A DNA stretch of 64,000 bases from positions 1-64,000 of the forward strand of contig QVRM01000947.1 in NCBI GenBank assembly GCA_003439945.1, written 5' to 3'. The DNA is from Dermanyssus gallinae. Its lineage: Eukaryota > Arthropoda > Arachnida > Mesostigmata > Dermanyssidae. The translations under genes were made by a program, and so were the position numbers. Positions 11,076-24,772 of this stretch are shown here, piece by piece (within the stretch, counting starts at the first letter, position 1; every line of letters starts with the position of its first letter). Below the pieces are notes generated by a model. It was not told the origin of the DNA. It did not search any database and saw nothing but the letters and a program-made list of their open reading frames with translations.

Positions 11076-11147
11076 GAGGTATAATAATAATGAGCGGCAC
11101 GGTAATCGTAGTAGTAGGGTACTGCTGAGAAGACTATGGAAACTCAC

Positions 11148-11369
11148 CTGAACAACGCTGGTCTGCAATCGGCAGCTGAACCCCGGACTAGACCCAGAAG
11201 TTGATCCTCGGTGAGTACGTTCTGGTAGAATGGCGTGAACGGTGTCGCAAAGGCATTGGAGCGACCCGCGCCGGTCACGCAAGATCCGCCCGAGTTCGAA
11301 CAGGAAGCCGACGATGCCGAGCTTCGCTTCGCCAGCGATGCCGTCGACGAGCCCGAACCCGCGTAGTAC
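11148..11369 (-). CDS. Scaffold-like gene, exon 5
   Basis: Exon of 222 bases with acceptor TTTGGCCTACAG and donor TTCAG/GTGAGT. Its first base completes the Trp codon split by exon 4. The product is YYAGSGSSTASLAKRSSASS, more Ser/Gly residues, then a non-repetitive stretch that includes FYQNVLTEDQLLGLVRGS and ends CRPALF, followed by a split codon (AG). The exon lies between two long (TA)n tracts (10968-11075 and 11417-11513). The LTEDQLLGLVRGS piece looks like an amphipathic helix. The sharp drop in repeat content compared with the flanks supports real coding sequence. Confidence 0.65.
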
Positions 11370-11416
11370 CTGTAGGCCAAACGAGACAAAACAATGATAA
11401 AGATGCGCAGGTGATG

Positions 11417-11421
11417 TATAT

Positions 11422-11513
<92 letters not shown>
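11417..11513. repeat. (TA)n microsatellite flanking exon 5
   Basis: About 97 bases with one TAATA interruption near 11431. Confidence 0.95.
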
Positions 11514-11516
<3 letters not shown>

Positions 11517-14500
11517 CCGGTCAGAAAAGTACTCTATTCCTCCAGGAATGATCATTTTATTAAAGTAACAATGCCAAAACGGCACTTGATACGCTCAAAA
11601 CATTTGAAGTTCCCTCTTCTCAAGGAATTCGAAAATAAATAATAATCCGAATTGCAGTGCCCATGGCTATATAATGAAGATAGGGTGGAATATGTTACGA
11701 CCAAATCAGAAATCTGTGTGGGCTGTTCCTGCTGCTCCGTTGTGTATAACGTATAACAAGGTCCATCTGTTTGGTCCGGGATACCGTTCACACACGTACC
11801 TACGTATACTATTATTTTCATGGACTGAGGACCGCATACAATTGGGCTTGCAAGACAAAAACCCTTAGAAGCTCAGTTCCCGAATCATAGGAATAATACA
11901 AATTGCGCGCCGAGCCAACACATTCGTGCTCGTTTGTACCGATATAGGTAAAAATTATTCTAGAAAAACTTAAACAAGTAAAAATTATTCTAGAAAAATT
12001 TAAACAAAGTATTCAGACGAATTGCAATTACAACAATCAACCCATCTGAGACCTTCTACGTTGTAGTAAGACTACTCCATTTGGCTAAGTATCAGAGGTA
12101 TATTTTTCTAACTTCCAGACATAAGTGAATTACGATAAAAGCTTCGACTCTTTATATAGAAACCTTTAATGAGCTTATGGAAAAAATAGCCCAGACCCAA
12201 GCATCCGCAATTAGCCAACATGTATCTTGGTCGATCAAATATATATCAAAAACACTTTGGTTTTAATCGGGATTGTCTATTTGGGTGTATATCGCAACGT
12301 TTTTTGACCCGAGACGCGGATTCGTCTACACGAAGGGAACTACGAACATTATTGATCGTTGTGAAAAGGCCACCGCAATGGAAGCAGCACTGTTTCGACA
12401 ATTAAGCAAAACTGGCTGTTTCGACGAATGTTGTTTCACTCACAGGAAACAAACAGCCGAAATCGTAGTAATAGTTTAACGTCTTGTATACTGTCCAATT
12501 CTTCATTTCAACAAAATATGTGTATATATTATATTTTTGCAGCCTTTGAATTTCGCTAAACTAGCTTTAAGGCAGTGACAGTAGCTGACAGTACAGCTGT
12601 AGAAGCACGGTCGCGGCGTAGCCTTTGAATCCTGCTCCACGTTTTTTTTTTCGAAGTTGGAAATGCGGTCTCCTGTGCATTGCGTGGCCATTCTGAATTC
12701 GCGCTTTCCGTCCGAGACAGCAAAAAAAAGAGAGAAAAATAGATTTTTCCTATTTCGTATAGCTTGCCCCTATAGGGCCAACATAATGATGTCCACAACA
12801 AGAACTTCTATCAATCTATGTATACCTAAACGTTCGCACGGATACATGCGACACGTCGACGATTCCACCATTTTCAGTCGGTCGCCCGAACCTGTGCGCG
12901 GGTGGTTTTTGCGCGAATATTGACAGCCGGGGAGCGGTGCGACGGTCTTTTGGAGAAGAGTGGCATGTCCGTTTCGTTACCTCAATTCTTATCAGCCGTC
13001 GAGAGAGGTCTCTCCCGCTCCTGGCGCCACAACTGTGGTTGCTGCTGTATACGCACGTAGGATAAGAACGTATGTATATATATATCTATACATGCATATC
13101 TAAGCAGATATATATATATATATACACATCCATATGTAAGCAGATACAAGTCCGTGTCTGTAGGCGGAGACACTGGCGTCCCCTAAGCGCCTTGAGAGAG
13201 ATTCGAGCAGAGGCATTATAACAACAAGGACAACGGCAGCAATAACAACAACGATAAAACGACACTCCTAAGGAAATGAGCAAAGGAAAATAGCACGCAC
13301 AAGGAAACGTTTCTCATGTGCTGCATTCATCTTCCCCGTGGTTTGGCCTGTTTCGTGCTTGTTGTATCTTGGCTTTCTGTCCGTTGGATCCGTTGTTTTG
13401 GTCACGTTCGTTGTGTATTTAGCACTCGCCGAAAAGCATATTGTACATTCAGAGCCATCAGCCAGTATGATTTGATGCCGGCTGAGAGTTGGCGGAGCCT
13501 AGTCATTCTACATATGTCCAGCCACATAGAAGCGGCAGCAATAACAACAACAACAACTGCCCCGCGATTACGACGCCAACATTGTTATAACATTTGTGTC
13601 GTTGTTGCTAAGAATCCGACTATTTAGCCATATGCGTGTAAGTTATGCGCTACTCAATGTAGTTTAAGTTTTTAGACCCGGAACCCCTGGACTCAATCCT
13701 AATCTACTGTATATACTTGTCCGCAGAGCTTTCTGTCGTATTTACACGTTTTTAAAGTTCTGACAACCACATTTCAGATGCTCGTATATATGTTAAGATA
13801 GGCATGTGGCACGGTCGCGTCCAAAGGACCTATAGTATATATATGTATATATAATAGATCCGAGTATCCCCTTTATCCGGGAACAACGATACGAACTAAA
13901 AACAATCGCATAAAGCAAACTAGATAGAAAGATCTCCGGCCTCGTAATTTGCGTTGGCTAGTAAATATCAATGAGAGCTTGTTTCTAGGAAGTGGTGATA
14001 GACAAAACAATCAGTTATTGCAAGCGGCAAGCTAGATGCAAGCTGCGCGTGCACACACACCTAGAGGTCTACCGGCCTATTTCCGCGAACGCAAGCACGG
14101 TCGCTGGAATAGTCACAAAAAACATTTCGGTTTGTTGTTGAGAGAGGCAAAACAAAGGAAGGAACGCCTCCAAATGCGAACGTAGCGGGAAACGTAGATG
14201 CAAAAACGTATGCTCGAGTGACAAGCCGAGGGTAGCCGTTGTGGATGCTACTTCAGCTGCTCCTGCGGCTATGCAGGCTTATACCGAGAAGAACAAATGC
14301 AACTCGACACAGGTCACGGCTCGGTCCGCAGTCCCGCCGCCGCCGCAACTGTCATGATGGTTATGCTTGTTTGTGGTCGAGATCTTGTAAGTCCTGCGAG
14401 GTCCGAAGCTGAAGAACAATATACATATATATATATATACATCTTCGCTCTTTTTTTGTTGCTGTGGAAAGAAGAAACAACCCACAAAAGATAGGGGTGG

Positions 14501-15229
14501 GCACGGAGAAGCAAGAGAATGGCGACTATATATATGTATACATACATACTTATACATGTATAAAGTTGATGACTCGCTCGACAGAGAAGCGGCAGAGAAA
14601 GCCAGGTGGTTGGTTGTTTCGCTCCTTCTGCAGAACAGAAGATGCCAACAACAATGACAAAGACGAGGAGAACGATGATAATGATGGTGATGGAGACGAC
14701 GACAACGACAAGGAACAGAAGAAAGAGACTGCAAAGACAATTCTAAGCAGGCAATGCGGCAACAACAGCAGCAGTGCCAAATGGGTTGGCAAAATGGGCT
14801 ACCATATTCCAGTAGAGTGGGAATGCGCGCATTGCCTACCGTCCGGCCCTGCTGTTGTGCACTCATTGTTTTTCTTCTCCATGTCATTCGGCCCTTCGTA
14901 TGTTGGTGCATCGTAGTCTCTTCTTCCTCGACTTATTCATCTTCTTCTCGTCGTACTCATACTTAAAGTAGATCGGATGTGGCAGAGCAGTCAGCGGTGG
15001 GCAGCGGTCAATCTGAACGGCAATCACTTACAATTTAGAATTTCATTTATTTCACATCTCTTTATGGAATGTCATTTATTTCATGACCCTCCCATTGCGT
15101 GTACAAGACGATAGACTCCTTACGCGACATCAGTGTTCGTCCCACAAGAGACAGTGCAGGGATCACTGAGGCGTCTCACAGTTCATGACGCATGGCATTT
15201 AGAGTAAGGCAGCGAGAAGAACCGGCATC
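11514..15229. other. Intron 4 interval, no gene seen
   Basis: Within the 13.6-kb intron between exons 4 and 5. It holds the short tandem duplication at 11948, small (TA)n tracts, and an acidic/Ser-rich low-complexity block at 14280-14940 that is open on both strands because of AAC/GAC repeats. No splice-supported exon was found. Confidence 0.5.
11948..12007. repeat. Tandem duplication of a ~31-bp unit
   Basis: GTAAAAATTATTCTAGAAAA followed by (C/T)TTAAACAA occurs twice head to tail. Confidence 0.75.
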
Positions 15230-15539
15230 GGCATTAGTCACATGACTGGTAAATACCTAATATTAATTATAATGGTGATGGTAGCCGTACACGATATAAC
15301 TTTTAGTATAGGGGACAGCAAGGTGTCCAATCTCGGTCGAGGCTTCGGCAACCTTTCCCTACCAGTCCTGCAAAGAGTGCTGGAACGGTTCGGTAATCGG
15401 TGACCTCTGCCCAACTCTGATCTTTTCCACTGCCGGTCCACAGTCGGCAAGCAAGTATATAAAGCGACTCCTCGCCGTCCGAGGAAGACAGTGAACCCGC
15501 TTCTATGCTGTGCGCTTCTATATATGGTAAAACATCTCT

Positions 15540-16275
15540 CCAGCTAAGCAAAGTCACACAGCAACACGCAGCGACAATCGCGCACAACAATCTTGTCTGC
15601 GGCTGCCAGTCGACCCCCACGGCGAAACTTCATTGCTTTTGTTTTCCATGAATTGATTTGGAGGCCCTTCATGTAGAGATACACATCCATTATGCCAGCG
15701 AATAGCTCCGAGATCGCAACGAACAACCACGATGTCGTCCGCGTACATAACAACTACAGCAGTTCCGTATTTCGACCCGCGTCTGCGATTAGTAAAACGA
15801 ATGACACACAGCCGAGTGGGTTTCCCTGCGGGGTCCCCACATCTCGTGTCAGCTCTAGGGTGTCTCCACTTCACATGCACATGCTCCACTTCCACGCAGT
15901 CCTCAGCATATAAGCTGGAGAGCACTCGCAAAAAAAGACCATCCACTCCAACGTGCCAAAATGAGTCGTCTAATAAAGGCTTTGTCGAAGGCTTCATACC
16001 TTGATGCAATCGATGACGACTACGTACAGAGGAACCGGGGGTCTTGCCAACTCAAACACCGAAGTGCGCGCTCCCATAGCCATCACATAGGGGACGCTTA
16101 AGAGCGAGGTCGACGCGAAGTGCAAACAAGATTGGACAACTTTGGGTGTTCGAATGTTCACAGCAAACCTTGAGCATGGTAGAGAACAGAACAAAGACGC
16201 TCCGTATCAAGGGTCTGCTATAGTGTCTTTTAGTATTGTTTCTTTGTAACGTTTTCTTCCGTTTCTGTCCGCTCT
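15540..16275 (-). pseudogene. Non-LTR reverse transcriptase relic
   Basis: On the minus strand KPLLDDSFWHVGVDGLFLRV and LSSLYAEDCVEVEHVHVKW are followed by GTAVVVMYADDIVVV, the catalytic YADD box of reverse transcriptase. A frameshift later comes GLQINSWKTKAMKFRRGGR, the usual motif after YADD. N-terminal fragments (LARPPVPLYVVVIDCIK) match the VDxxKAFD strand. The two frames and several stops show it is dead. The sequence up to about 15230 may hold further decayed C-terminal sequence, which I could not align by eye. Confidence 0.75.
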
Positions 16276-16299
16276 CTGAAGCCAAAGGCCCGCGATGGA

Positions 16300-16568
16300 A
16301 TTTATCCGTCTACTGGTGTATCCGAACAGTATATTTCTCTCAAAGAAAACTCAGCTGCTAGTAACGTTTTGCAACGACAATCCTGATGCAGCAGAAAAGG
16401 GAACGCCAATCCAGCTGTTCCGACGCGCCCACACTGTAGCCAGAGAGGCGAAGAAGGCTGGGCCTTACGTGTTATGACGTGTCTCCCTATGCATATGAGT
16501 ATTTAGGTGGTAAGGTAAAATAGTACAACTTTCTTCGCTCTCCCACACCCTCTCCTCTTTCTCTCTCT

Positions 16569-16607
<39 letters not shown>

Positions 16608-18319
16608 TCATGAATACAATAATTTCCCGTTATTGTTAAAAAGTGAGCCTAAACATGCATTTATAGACGTAGACATAATTCATTGTTCTTATTTGTAGAC
16701 ACGTAAAGCAGGGGTACGTACATAGACAACACGTGCATAAAACGCGATAATGGTACTGGCGGCATTGACAGCTACACTCGCACCAATTGCGCTAGATTCT
16801 GACGAGGTCTATTTGGCAGACGTCCGAGAACTAGAGACAACTGTTGGCAGATTTGGAAACGTAAAATCGCCGTTTACCTCGTCAAAGGGCCCGGACACAT
16901 TTTGCTACTGCTTCTAGCTCACCTTAGTCTTATCATATCATTTATATATGCCTATGTGTATACTTGCAGCTCTCGCCATCACGGAACTCGCCATCAGATC
17001 AATATATTACATATACTCGAAAACCTGCGCTTACCACTACGCCGGCCAAAAAGCGGCCAAGCGGAGAATAGTTCCTATTGGAGAAAGGTTTTTCTAGCCC
17101 TGCGGCTATGAAGACTTCTAAGGCGTTAAGCAAGCGAGATGTTTTACTTCCCATCTCGTCCTTCTCGTTTTTTTCGGTTAGGCCTGGATAAACTCGCTGT
17201 TGGACGGCGCGGACGGACCACCTACTAGGATTTGCGTCGTGCTGGCACGTAGCACCATTTCCTCCCCCGTCCCCCCTCCCCCCCACACCATAGTTTCGTA
17301 GTGGTGCTGCTGAACACGCTCTGCCGACACGTTTAAACGTCACTGCTATAGGAGAGCCCGGAGGTAAGTTGGATGCCTTATTCTGATAGCTTACCCGATT
17401 CAGGCCATCATGAGCAGCAGCAGCAGCAACAACAGCGAAATCTCGTCTCCCAGCGGGCTCAAGTGGCGTAAAAAATTCTGGACCCTACGACTTCAAGTGC
17501 ACTCAGCAACTAGCAGAAACAGCAACAGCAGCAGCAACGACTTTCGAAGCGGCACGCCGTGCCAGACCTTACGCGGCGCAGGAAGTCGCGCTTCTAAGTA
17601 TAAAAACAACATATGTGTACCTCCATCTACTTATCATCACACATCTGGACTGGATATGCTGACGCTGCTGAAGAGGTTACTAGAGTAAAGGTTCGTTTCC
17701 TCTTTATCCTTTTTTTCATCTCCCTCTCTGTTTCTCTGCTTTACTTTTGGAAGCGCTGTCTTCAACTGGCAAACGCGAAAAGGCTTCTCTGTCAAGCGAG
17801 GGACATAGGTCGTAAGCAAGCAAGCAAGGATGATAATCTTGAAGACTGCGGCAAGAGCGCCGCAAAAACATGATGTGAGAGACGTTCTGAAGGGCGGCGA
17901 CGAATCAAAGACGAGGGAAGGCCGTTTGCTGGAACAGCCGAAGCTCTCCGCAGCCGCAACGGATTACCGCCGTCCAGGCACTCGGGCGCTTCACTGAGGG
18001 CGGTCGTGTCGTCGTAGAAAACTACGGAGCGGATATGCACGCTGTGCGCGAGTGCACCCCGTCAGGAAGTCGTCATCATGACGAGTCGAGTTGGCATGAA
18101 AACTCTACCCGCTAAGTGCATTACTTAGCGTGTTCCCCCTAAAACCGATGAATATATCTTCGTCCTCCAAAACGAAACAGCTGCACGCGAAACTGCTCTC
18201 TACTTGCCACTCGCGTACTCTCTCTCTGCGAGTAAGGGAAATATATAATTCTGCAAATTTTAAGAAATTCGGATTTGAACTGTATGTGCAGCGCTGAGTC
18301 GCGCGCTTCTCCATTCCGC

Positions 18320-18361
<42 letters not shown>

Positions 18362-19933
18362 CTCCTTTCTGTTACTTTATCCGTGTAAATTGTCTCACGT
18401 TTAAGTATTAGTTCGACAAGCACTGTTAATGGTAGCATTAACTGTACCCAACGAAAAAACTGGAAATCATTGGAGTATGTTACCCATAAGCTATACTAAT
18501 TGAGCTGATACCACTAGGCTATTGCAGTCGTGATTTATTTTTACCGCTGAGAATACGACCAACACGATTCGGTGACATTTACCAAAACCTATACACATGT
18601 CCACTCATTGCATGTCACCGCATCGTTGTGCTGATAGTTAAAGAGATTCGTCTCAATTATTTGCCTCTAACTGTCTACTAGATGCTATATCGCACCAGCA
18701 GTAGGATTAGCACCAGAGATTACCTCCAAATAAGGCACTGTTTACGAGATGCATTATCAAAATAGTTGACAAAAAGTATCTTATCCTACGCCATACCTTG
18801 AGTTGACGGCAAGTTGTTTGTAAACATCGCCGCTCTATGCCATTTCACCGGATATATCTCAAAGAGTGGAGTTTATTGAGCCACACTTTCAAAATTTGTT
18901 TGGTTGACTGAATTGATCAACTGATTGAATTGGCGGGCGCGTCATCTTCAGATAGTAGACATTCGTGGCCACCTATTCAAGCGGTCTGACGCCTTGGACT
19001 TTTTCTGTCGTTCTGTGTCTTGAAGAGCACGGCGTTTGCCAGTAAGCCCGCTAAAGGATAATATTCAGCGATAGATTTTAAAAATAACGCCCACGTAATG
19101 CCAAAAAAACGATCAAAACGATGCATAGGCAATATAATAATCGTATAGATAATGCTGAAAAGTCTTGTGGGCCCATCGCCCTGACATAATCTTTCAAACG
19201 TAACGGCATACAACGTAGTTTATTTTTGTAATCAATGTTGACTGTATCTAGTCTACGTTATGTCAAAACATGTTAAACCTTTTGCCGCACCCTATATATA
19301 TATATATATATAAACATAATGAGCTGTTTCATTCGAATCTAATTTTAGATACTTAACATTTTTGTTAAAGTATGTTTGATTTATTTAGAATACTAAACAA
19401 GTAGCCGAATCTGCATCTCTATTTAATTTTGCCATCCCACAAATTTTGTTTCTTTGCTCCGATAGCTATATATTCCCGCACATACATGTCGTCCCATCAT
19501 TTTGATTTGTAATAACTCGGCGACACTTTATTGACAAGATGTGTATGAGTGTGACTCTGTACTTGGTAGATAGCTTTTTTTCCGGGGATCGCACTCAGAA
19601 CGAGAACTCTTGTTCTTTCTCTCCGAATGACCGTCTGATATATTCTCCAAGGGAGCACGTCTTAGCGATAACATGATGTATTCTCCAAAAGGCTTGTTTG
19701 TTGGTTCTTAAGTACCTTTTCGAGTATTCGTCGCATTTTCATTTTCTGCTGCAAGGTCGAGCTCACAAGCACTTTACAAACGGAGCGTTTCTTTCCAGTT
19801 TTTTGTGCGGCACCAATATGCTTCGGCAGCCAAAAGGGGGCAGCGGGATATGTATTTATCCGCTGAGGTCAGCGGGCGATGTGCTCCTGAGAATTCATTC
19901 AGTTTAACGTTTGATTCGTCTACTCTATGCAAG

Positions 19934-19983
<50 letters not shown>

Positions 19984-21100
19984 CATTTACGTAATATATA
20001 CTTTGGCAAGCACCTTGGGAATGATCCCGTTGGGAGGAAAGGAGACAGAGAAATTTATTGCACCTCCTGCAAGCCTTTACGAGGCGGTGGCAGTGGAGCT
20101 CAGCTTGTTTGAACGCACCCCGTTCGTGCACCAGTTCTCTGTGACAGAGCAGACAGTCTTGTGACAGGTCCAATTCGAGAACGAGCAGACAGAAACACAG
20201 CACAGACGTTACAAGTAAAGGAGCAGGAACGCGCCGGGCGTTGGGCGTCGGACGAAGTCAGCGAGGGGGGGTACGCAGTGCGGTCGACCGAGAATGTACA
20301 GCACCCCCGGGAGAAGGGGAGGAAAAGTCAATAATATCCCCTGTTCGTCGTCCTCCAATACACGCGACCCGCCGAGTGCCGAATCCTAAAAACACGCGAG
20401 CGCGCCGACGCATGGCTTAGCCAAACGCATTGGGTTCAGCGGGCTGCCGTTCCCCGGCTTCAACGTGACTTCAACGAGAAAACCGATGTATATCCTATAG
20501 GGTGCTGTAACGGCCGGCCCTATAAAAATCGCTGCCGCTAACTTTTGTGGCTGCTGTGGTCCCAGTTGCCGCTGCCGCCGATGTCCGCCAATCCGAAGTC
20601 GACCGAAACGTTGACGTTCATCGACGGAATGACTGACTGACTGGTAGACAAATTTTCTTAATTAGTTTAGTACGTGACACAGCAAACGAATGGGCAGTCA
20701 GTGTAAGCGGGCGTGCCGGCCACGAAGAATGGTGGCGCAGCAACCGCACGTGAAATTAGGTAGGCTCCTTTGCCGCGCTAGCCGTTTGAAGGAGAACGTG
20801 ACTCATGGATACAAATGCGAAAAACCGCCTTATATATATATATATATATATATATACATACATATATACATACATGTATCTACCTAGATGCATTGCATAC
20901 ATTGTATATAAATATGAGCCTGAGGCATATAATACGTGCCGTGACGTAGTTAAACACTCTGAATGCTTGTACTTGTATCACACTGCATGTTCGCTTGTAT
21001 TGCACAAGCGAACGCCAAAATACAGCGTGCAGTACGGAGTACGGACTACTACGGAGTACTATTTTGATGAAATGAGAGTCATTTCTCTAAAAAAAAGGCT
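16300..21100. other. Intron 4 interval, no gene seen
   Basis: Unassigned DNA with (TA)n tracts, a short CAG run at 17415-17440 and a CpG-richer block at 20220-20640. I could not attach either block to a gene model. Confidence 0.5.
18321..18360. repeat. (TA)n microsatellite
   Basis: 40 bases of TA. Further tracts of about 20-35 bases lie near 1, 1158, 3251, 3847, 3928, 7533, 8857, 16572, 19292, 19950, 20831, 23331, 44084, 53331 and 62117. Confidence 0.95.
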
Positions 21101-21139
21101 TGGTCTACTAACCATCGAACAAGAATTTGCCTATATATA

Positions 21140-21790
21140 CAGGGTGTTCCATCTAAATAGGCCCGCTTTTCGATTTGAAACCTTGTCGTACCGGATATCC
21201 GCTTATACGGTTGATGGGTAACAGACGAAAATGCATGTTCAACAGCATACGAACACGAGTTATCTATGGCAGGAAATAAAGCGTCATCTTGGAAATAAGG
21301 GCGAAAATCAGCCATTGGCCTTACGCGCCGAACGGACCTGAGCCAAGATTTCAAATTTCCTTGGTGTCAGTTTAAGGACCGTTCAGCGGATTGCAGCCGA
21401 GTACACGTTTACAGAAAAAAAAAACAGAACAAGGTTCTAACTAGCCGAGAAGAGGATTCACGACAAAGTGCTTCTCATCAGCAGAGATTCCGTACCGAAA
21501 TTATCGCCATGAAAAGCGCTTGCCCGAGTGTTCATTAGTTTTGAGCGCTGTGAATGGCCACAGGGTTACGATTGTGAAGCATTGAACGTGAAAGCTTAAA
21601 ATAAGATTTACATGTTTGCAAATTCTCTCCTAAATGAGCGCAACGCAAATTCTGACCGGCGTCCTCCAGAGAAAGCAGTAAATTTTTTTCAACGAAAATT
21701 ATGATGTACTTAATTTTACTGTAGGAGGATTGGTTGTCTCGCAATTGCAATTTGTGTGATTCTATAACGGGCAACGGAGAACTACTAACA
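21140..21790 (+). mobile_element. Degraded DNA transposon related to the fold-back element
   Basis: It begins CAGGGTGTTCC after a TA, like the fold-back element at 4642. From about 21490 to 21780 it is collinear with the reverse complement of 4795-5072: both contain TTTTGAGCGCTGTGA, then TTCTGACCGGC, then GGTTGTCTCGCAA at similar spacing. At about 21357-21440 the plus strand reads LGVSLRTVQRIAAEYTF, then RTRF, a stop and LAEKRIHDK; this resembles the helix-turn-helix region of a Tc1-like transposase. The right terminus could not be placed. The copy is broken by stops and is not functional. Confidence 0.5.
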
Positions 21791-21799
21791 GGCGCGGAA

Positions 21800-23325
21800 A
21801 CTCTGTTAGGCACTGCGCAGTGGGTACAATGAACCGTTGCAGCAGGATCACCAAGAGGGTATATCTGCATTATTGTCTCCATTGACAAAACACAGACACA
21901 CAGACGTCTAGTCATTTGACGGAAGAAAGCGAACGGCTCCTAAGATGTATCTCTCAGGCTCAGCCACCAGGCGTGTCTCACCTACAGGCCATTCTGCCGA
22001 CATGAATCGTGCTGGCTTATATACGCCTATATATAGTAAGCGTGGGCAAGCGTCCGTGCTGCGAGAAACCATGTTGTCAATCAAGAAAACTACCGGCAAG
22101 CGAAAGAGGAAGTAGAGAAGAAATATGCATGCATACTACGAAAGAAGAGAGAGAGAGAGAGAGAGTAACGAAAGTAATGACCCCAACTAAAAGTACTTGC
22201 GGTCACTGGCACCGTGACTGGTCATCATGGGCAAAGTACACGGCCGTCCTTGGCTGTGACGGCCGACAGGAGATCGTATCATCATCATCATGGCTATCAA
22301 CATCATCATTATCATTATCATCATCACTGACATTCCACGGTTACTAGCATCAACTGTTGCCACACAGGAAAACTAACTCGTAATCATCGTTTCAGCGTGC
22401 TAATTGTTCCGATTGACCACGGGTTGTTCGAGTGTCCATCTACTATCTGAGTATCCATCCATCCATTCATTCATCCATCATTACTTACTCTGCTGCATCT
22501 TCTGATAGAGGAAGGTAAGAAAAATACCAGTCACTAAGTAGAATTTGCCGGAGAGACGATGACGATCCGTCTGGCACACGCAACCTACGATATGCGCTGA
22601 CATCGACTAGTCGCTAGCATGTCAAACTTAGAGAGTGGTCAATGTCTCATGGAGAACGTGTGTCACGCGCGGACCGCTTAGGTGACGTTCTACGAACCAG
22701 GCGAAAGCGGGCCAGGTTCAGGAAAGGCGCCGCAAAGCACCAATTTGAGAAGGTAGCCAGAAACTAGGAGACACATAACTGGACCAGCAGCCCCGTCCTT
22801 TGTTTTGCAGATTATTTGTTTGCTGAAACGCTCGCCGCGGCTATATACTCGTATATGGTGCTTTCGTAAATACATACTGTGTATGAAGCTAAAGGTTGCA
22901 GGCGTGCCTTTCTAAAGAGAGGCCAAAAGGCATAGACTTGGGTTCCTCAATATAACGCTGTTACGTCAACGGCGGGTAGAAGCATAGACTACCCAAAAAC
23001 ACATAGAAAGAAGACACTCGCCGTAGGTACTACATGGGTATTTGTAGAGAATCTAAAAAATGTTCTTAAAAATATTTGAAACAATCAGCAAAGATAGAAT
23101 TGTTGTAGAATGTAGAATTAGATAACTGTAGCAATATAATCAAATTCTCTTGGACACAATTTTCGACAAATGCAAAAAGGCACGCACAAGCATATACATA
23201 TAGCATATATGCGTAAACATATGCGATATGTATAAGTATGTACTTACTTTTCACCTGCTATAACCTATAGATCGCCGGAAGTACACTTGAAAGTATGAAA
23301 ACGTATGCTCTACCAGCGCCTTCAG

Positions 23326-23365
<40 letters not shown>

Positions 23366-23380
23366 TATAGTGTTCACATT
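21800..23380. other. Intron 4 interval, no gene seen
   Basis: Contains a (GA)n tract (about 22147-22166) and an ATC/CATCAT block (22277-22330); nothing coding was recognised. Confidence 0.5.
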
Positions 23381-23399
23381 TTCCCGTGCAGTGGAATGT

Positions 23400-24160
23400 G
23401 AGTTTAAATCCAGCCCAGTGGCGGTTAGCGCCATCATTGTTGAAGTTTGGGAGGAAAATGCGACAACAGCCGCACCCAACACAACTTGTACAACTTCCAG
23501 CGAGAATTAGGTCTATTGGAGTTGTTTTGAAAAAATTATATCAACTATCGCCTATTTCTGAAAATGTGCATAAATGGCACGCAATATTTCGAATTGATAA
23601 TTTCAATATTTACGACAAATCCCGTGAAGGACGTCCAATGACATCAACGGATGAGTAACACGTGACCCGTGTGAGGGCTGCTATTACCGACAACTCAACC
23701 ATTGCATAGGCATCGCAAGAGAATACTTTAGGTTTGAATGCCATGTCCCTCTATAAGATCCTTCATGACCACTTCAAACTTGTCTAAAAATCGGCTCAAT
23801 AAGTCCTCGTGATTTGTCACAGAACGCGGATCTTTCTGGCTTGAGAAGTTCTGTTAAAATTTAACAATACAGAACAGTCCTTTTTTGTTCTCGAGGTTCG
23901 GCACAGACGATGGAAAATTTTATGACCACCCTCTATTCAAGTTTCAGAGCTCGCAGTGGTCAGACATTAGAGCGCCTTCGCCCACAAATATGAAGCTCCC
24001 TGTAATCAGCTTTCAGTGTGATGGCCGCCATTTTCTTCTCCAGAAGTTAAATTGTGACGATGATTGAATTGATCCCCAAAGTGTCTCCTAGGCGATAGTT
24101 CCTCAATCACGACAATACATTTGTGGAAATTACGTCGAAATCTAAATAAGGATTACACTT
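23400..24160 (+). pseudogene. mariner transposase relic, N-terminal and central parts
   Basis: The plus strand reads KWHAIFRIDNFNIYDKSREG followed by RPMTSTDE, matching the mariner helix-turn-helix end (WFARFRSGNFDLEDKPRSGRP in relatives). About 350 bases later the remnants TDDGKFYDHPLFKFQSSQWS and DIRAPSPTNMK correspond to the first catalytic region (GDETWIYYYDPE...SQW). The pieces are in different frames with many stops, so the copy is inactive. The catalytic Asp-Glu pair is not preserved (TDDGKF). Confidence 0.65.
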
Positions 24161-24439
24161 TATAGGAACTTTGAATAATTGTTACACAGTTTCCATTAGA
24201 ATTGGGGGTGAAATGAACAAATGAAGAAAAATAAACCCAGTCTGGGTAATCTGCACTTCTGCTCTTCGTATGTATCGTGCGAACGCAATGGCAAGTGGTG
24301 TCTGGCCGGCCGCAGTGGTATAACGAAAATATATAACGGTGCGGTATAAATTTGTAAACATTGTAATTTTACTGTCACTTCTAAGCATAAGACATTTTTC
24401 CCCTCCATTGGAAACATGTTAATTTAAACAAAAACTACA

Positions 24440-24772
24440 TCCCCTAAAGTCTGCCCTCTGAATTTGGACACTATATGTACAACATTTGTAGATGTGTCTT
24501 TGAAATGTTCGCCACGCCTTTGAAAGGCCTGTATGTTTACTTACGTTTTTGCTATATAAATTCTGTCGAAATTAGCAGCGAAAATTTCAGTTTTGGGCGG
24601 CGATTTGTACCAGTTCGAAAAGGTCTTACTGGTGAGGAAACTGTCCAAAATATTTGAAGCGTATTTTGTGGGGACAGCATTAGTAGCTTAGTGCTACAAT
24701 TGGTTTGCCGAGTTTTGTTCCGGCAACTTCAGCCTTCTGGATGGACCCGGTTCTGGGAGACGTATTACGCTA

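Noticed and set aside
14279..14940. Overlapping frames of 150-210 codons on both strands
   Set aside because: Driven by AAC/GAC repeats and a Tyr-Ile microsatellite; no splice sites or domain.
17410..17690. Plus-strand frame beginning MSSSSSNNSEISSPSGLKWR
   Set aside because: A CAG repeat explains the start. No consistent acceptor/donor pair, and it lies inside a minus-strand intron.
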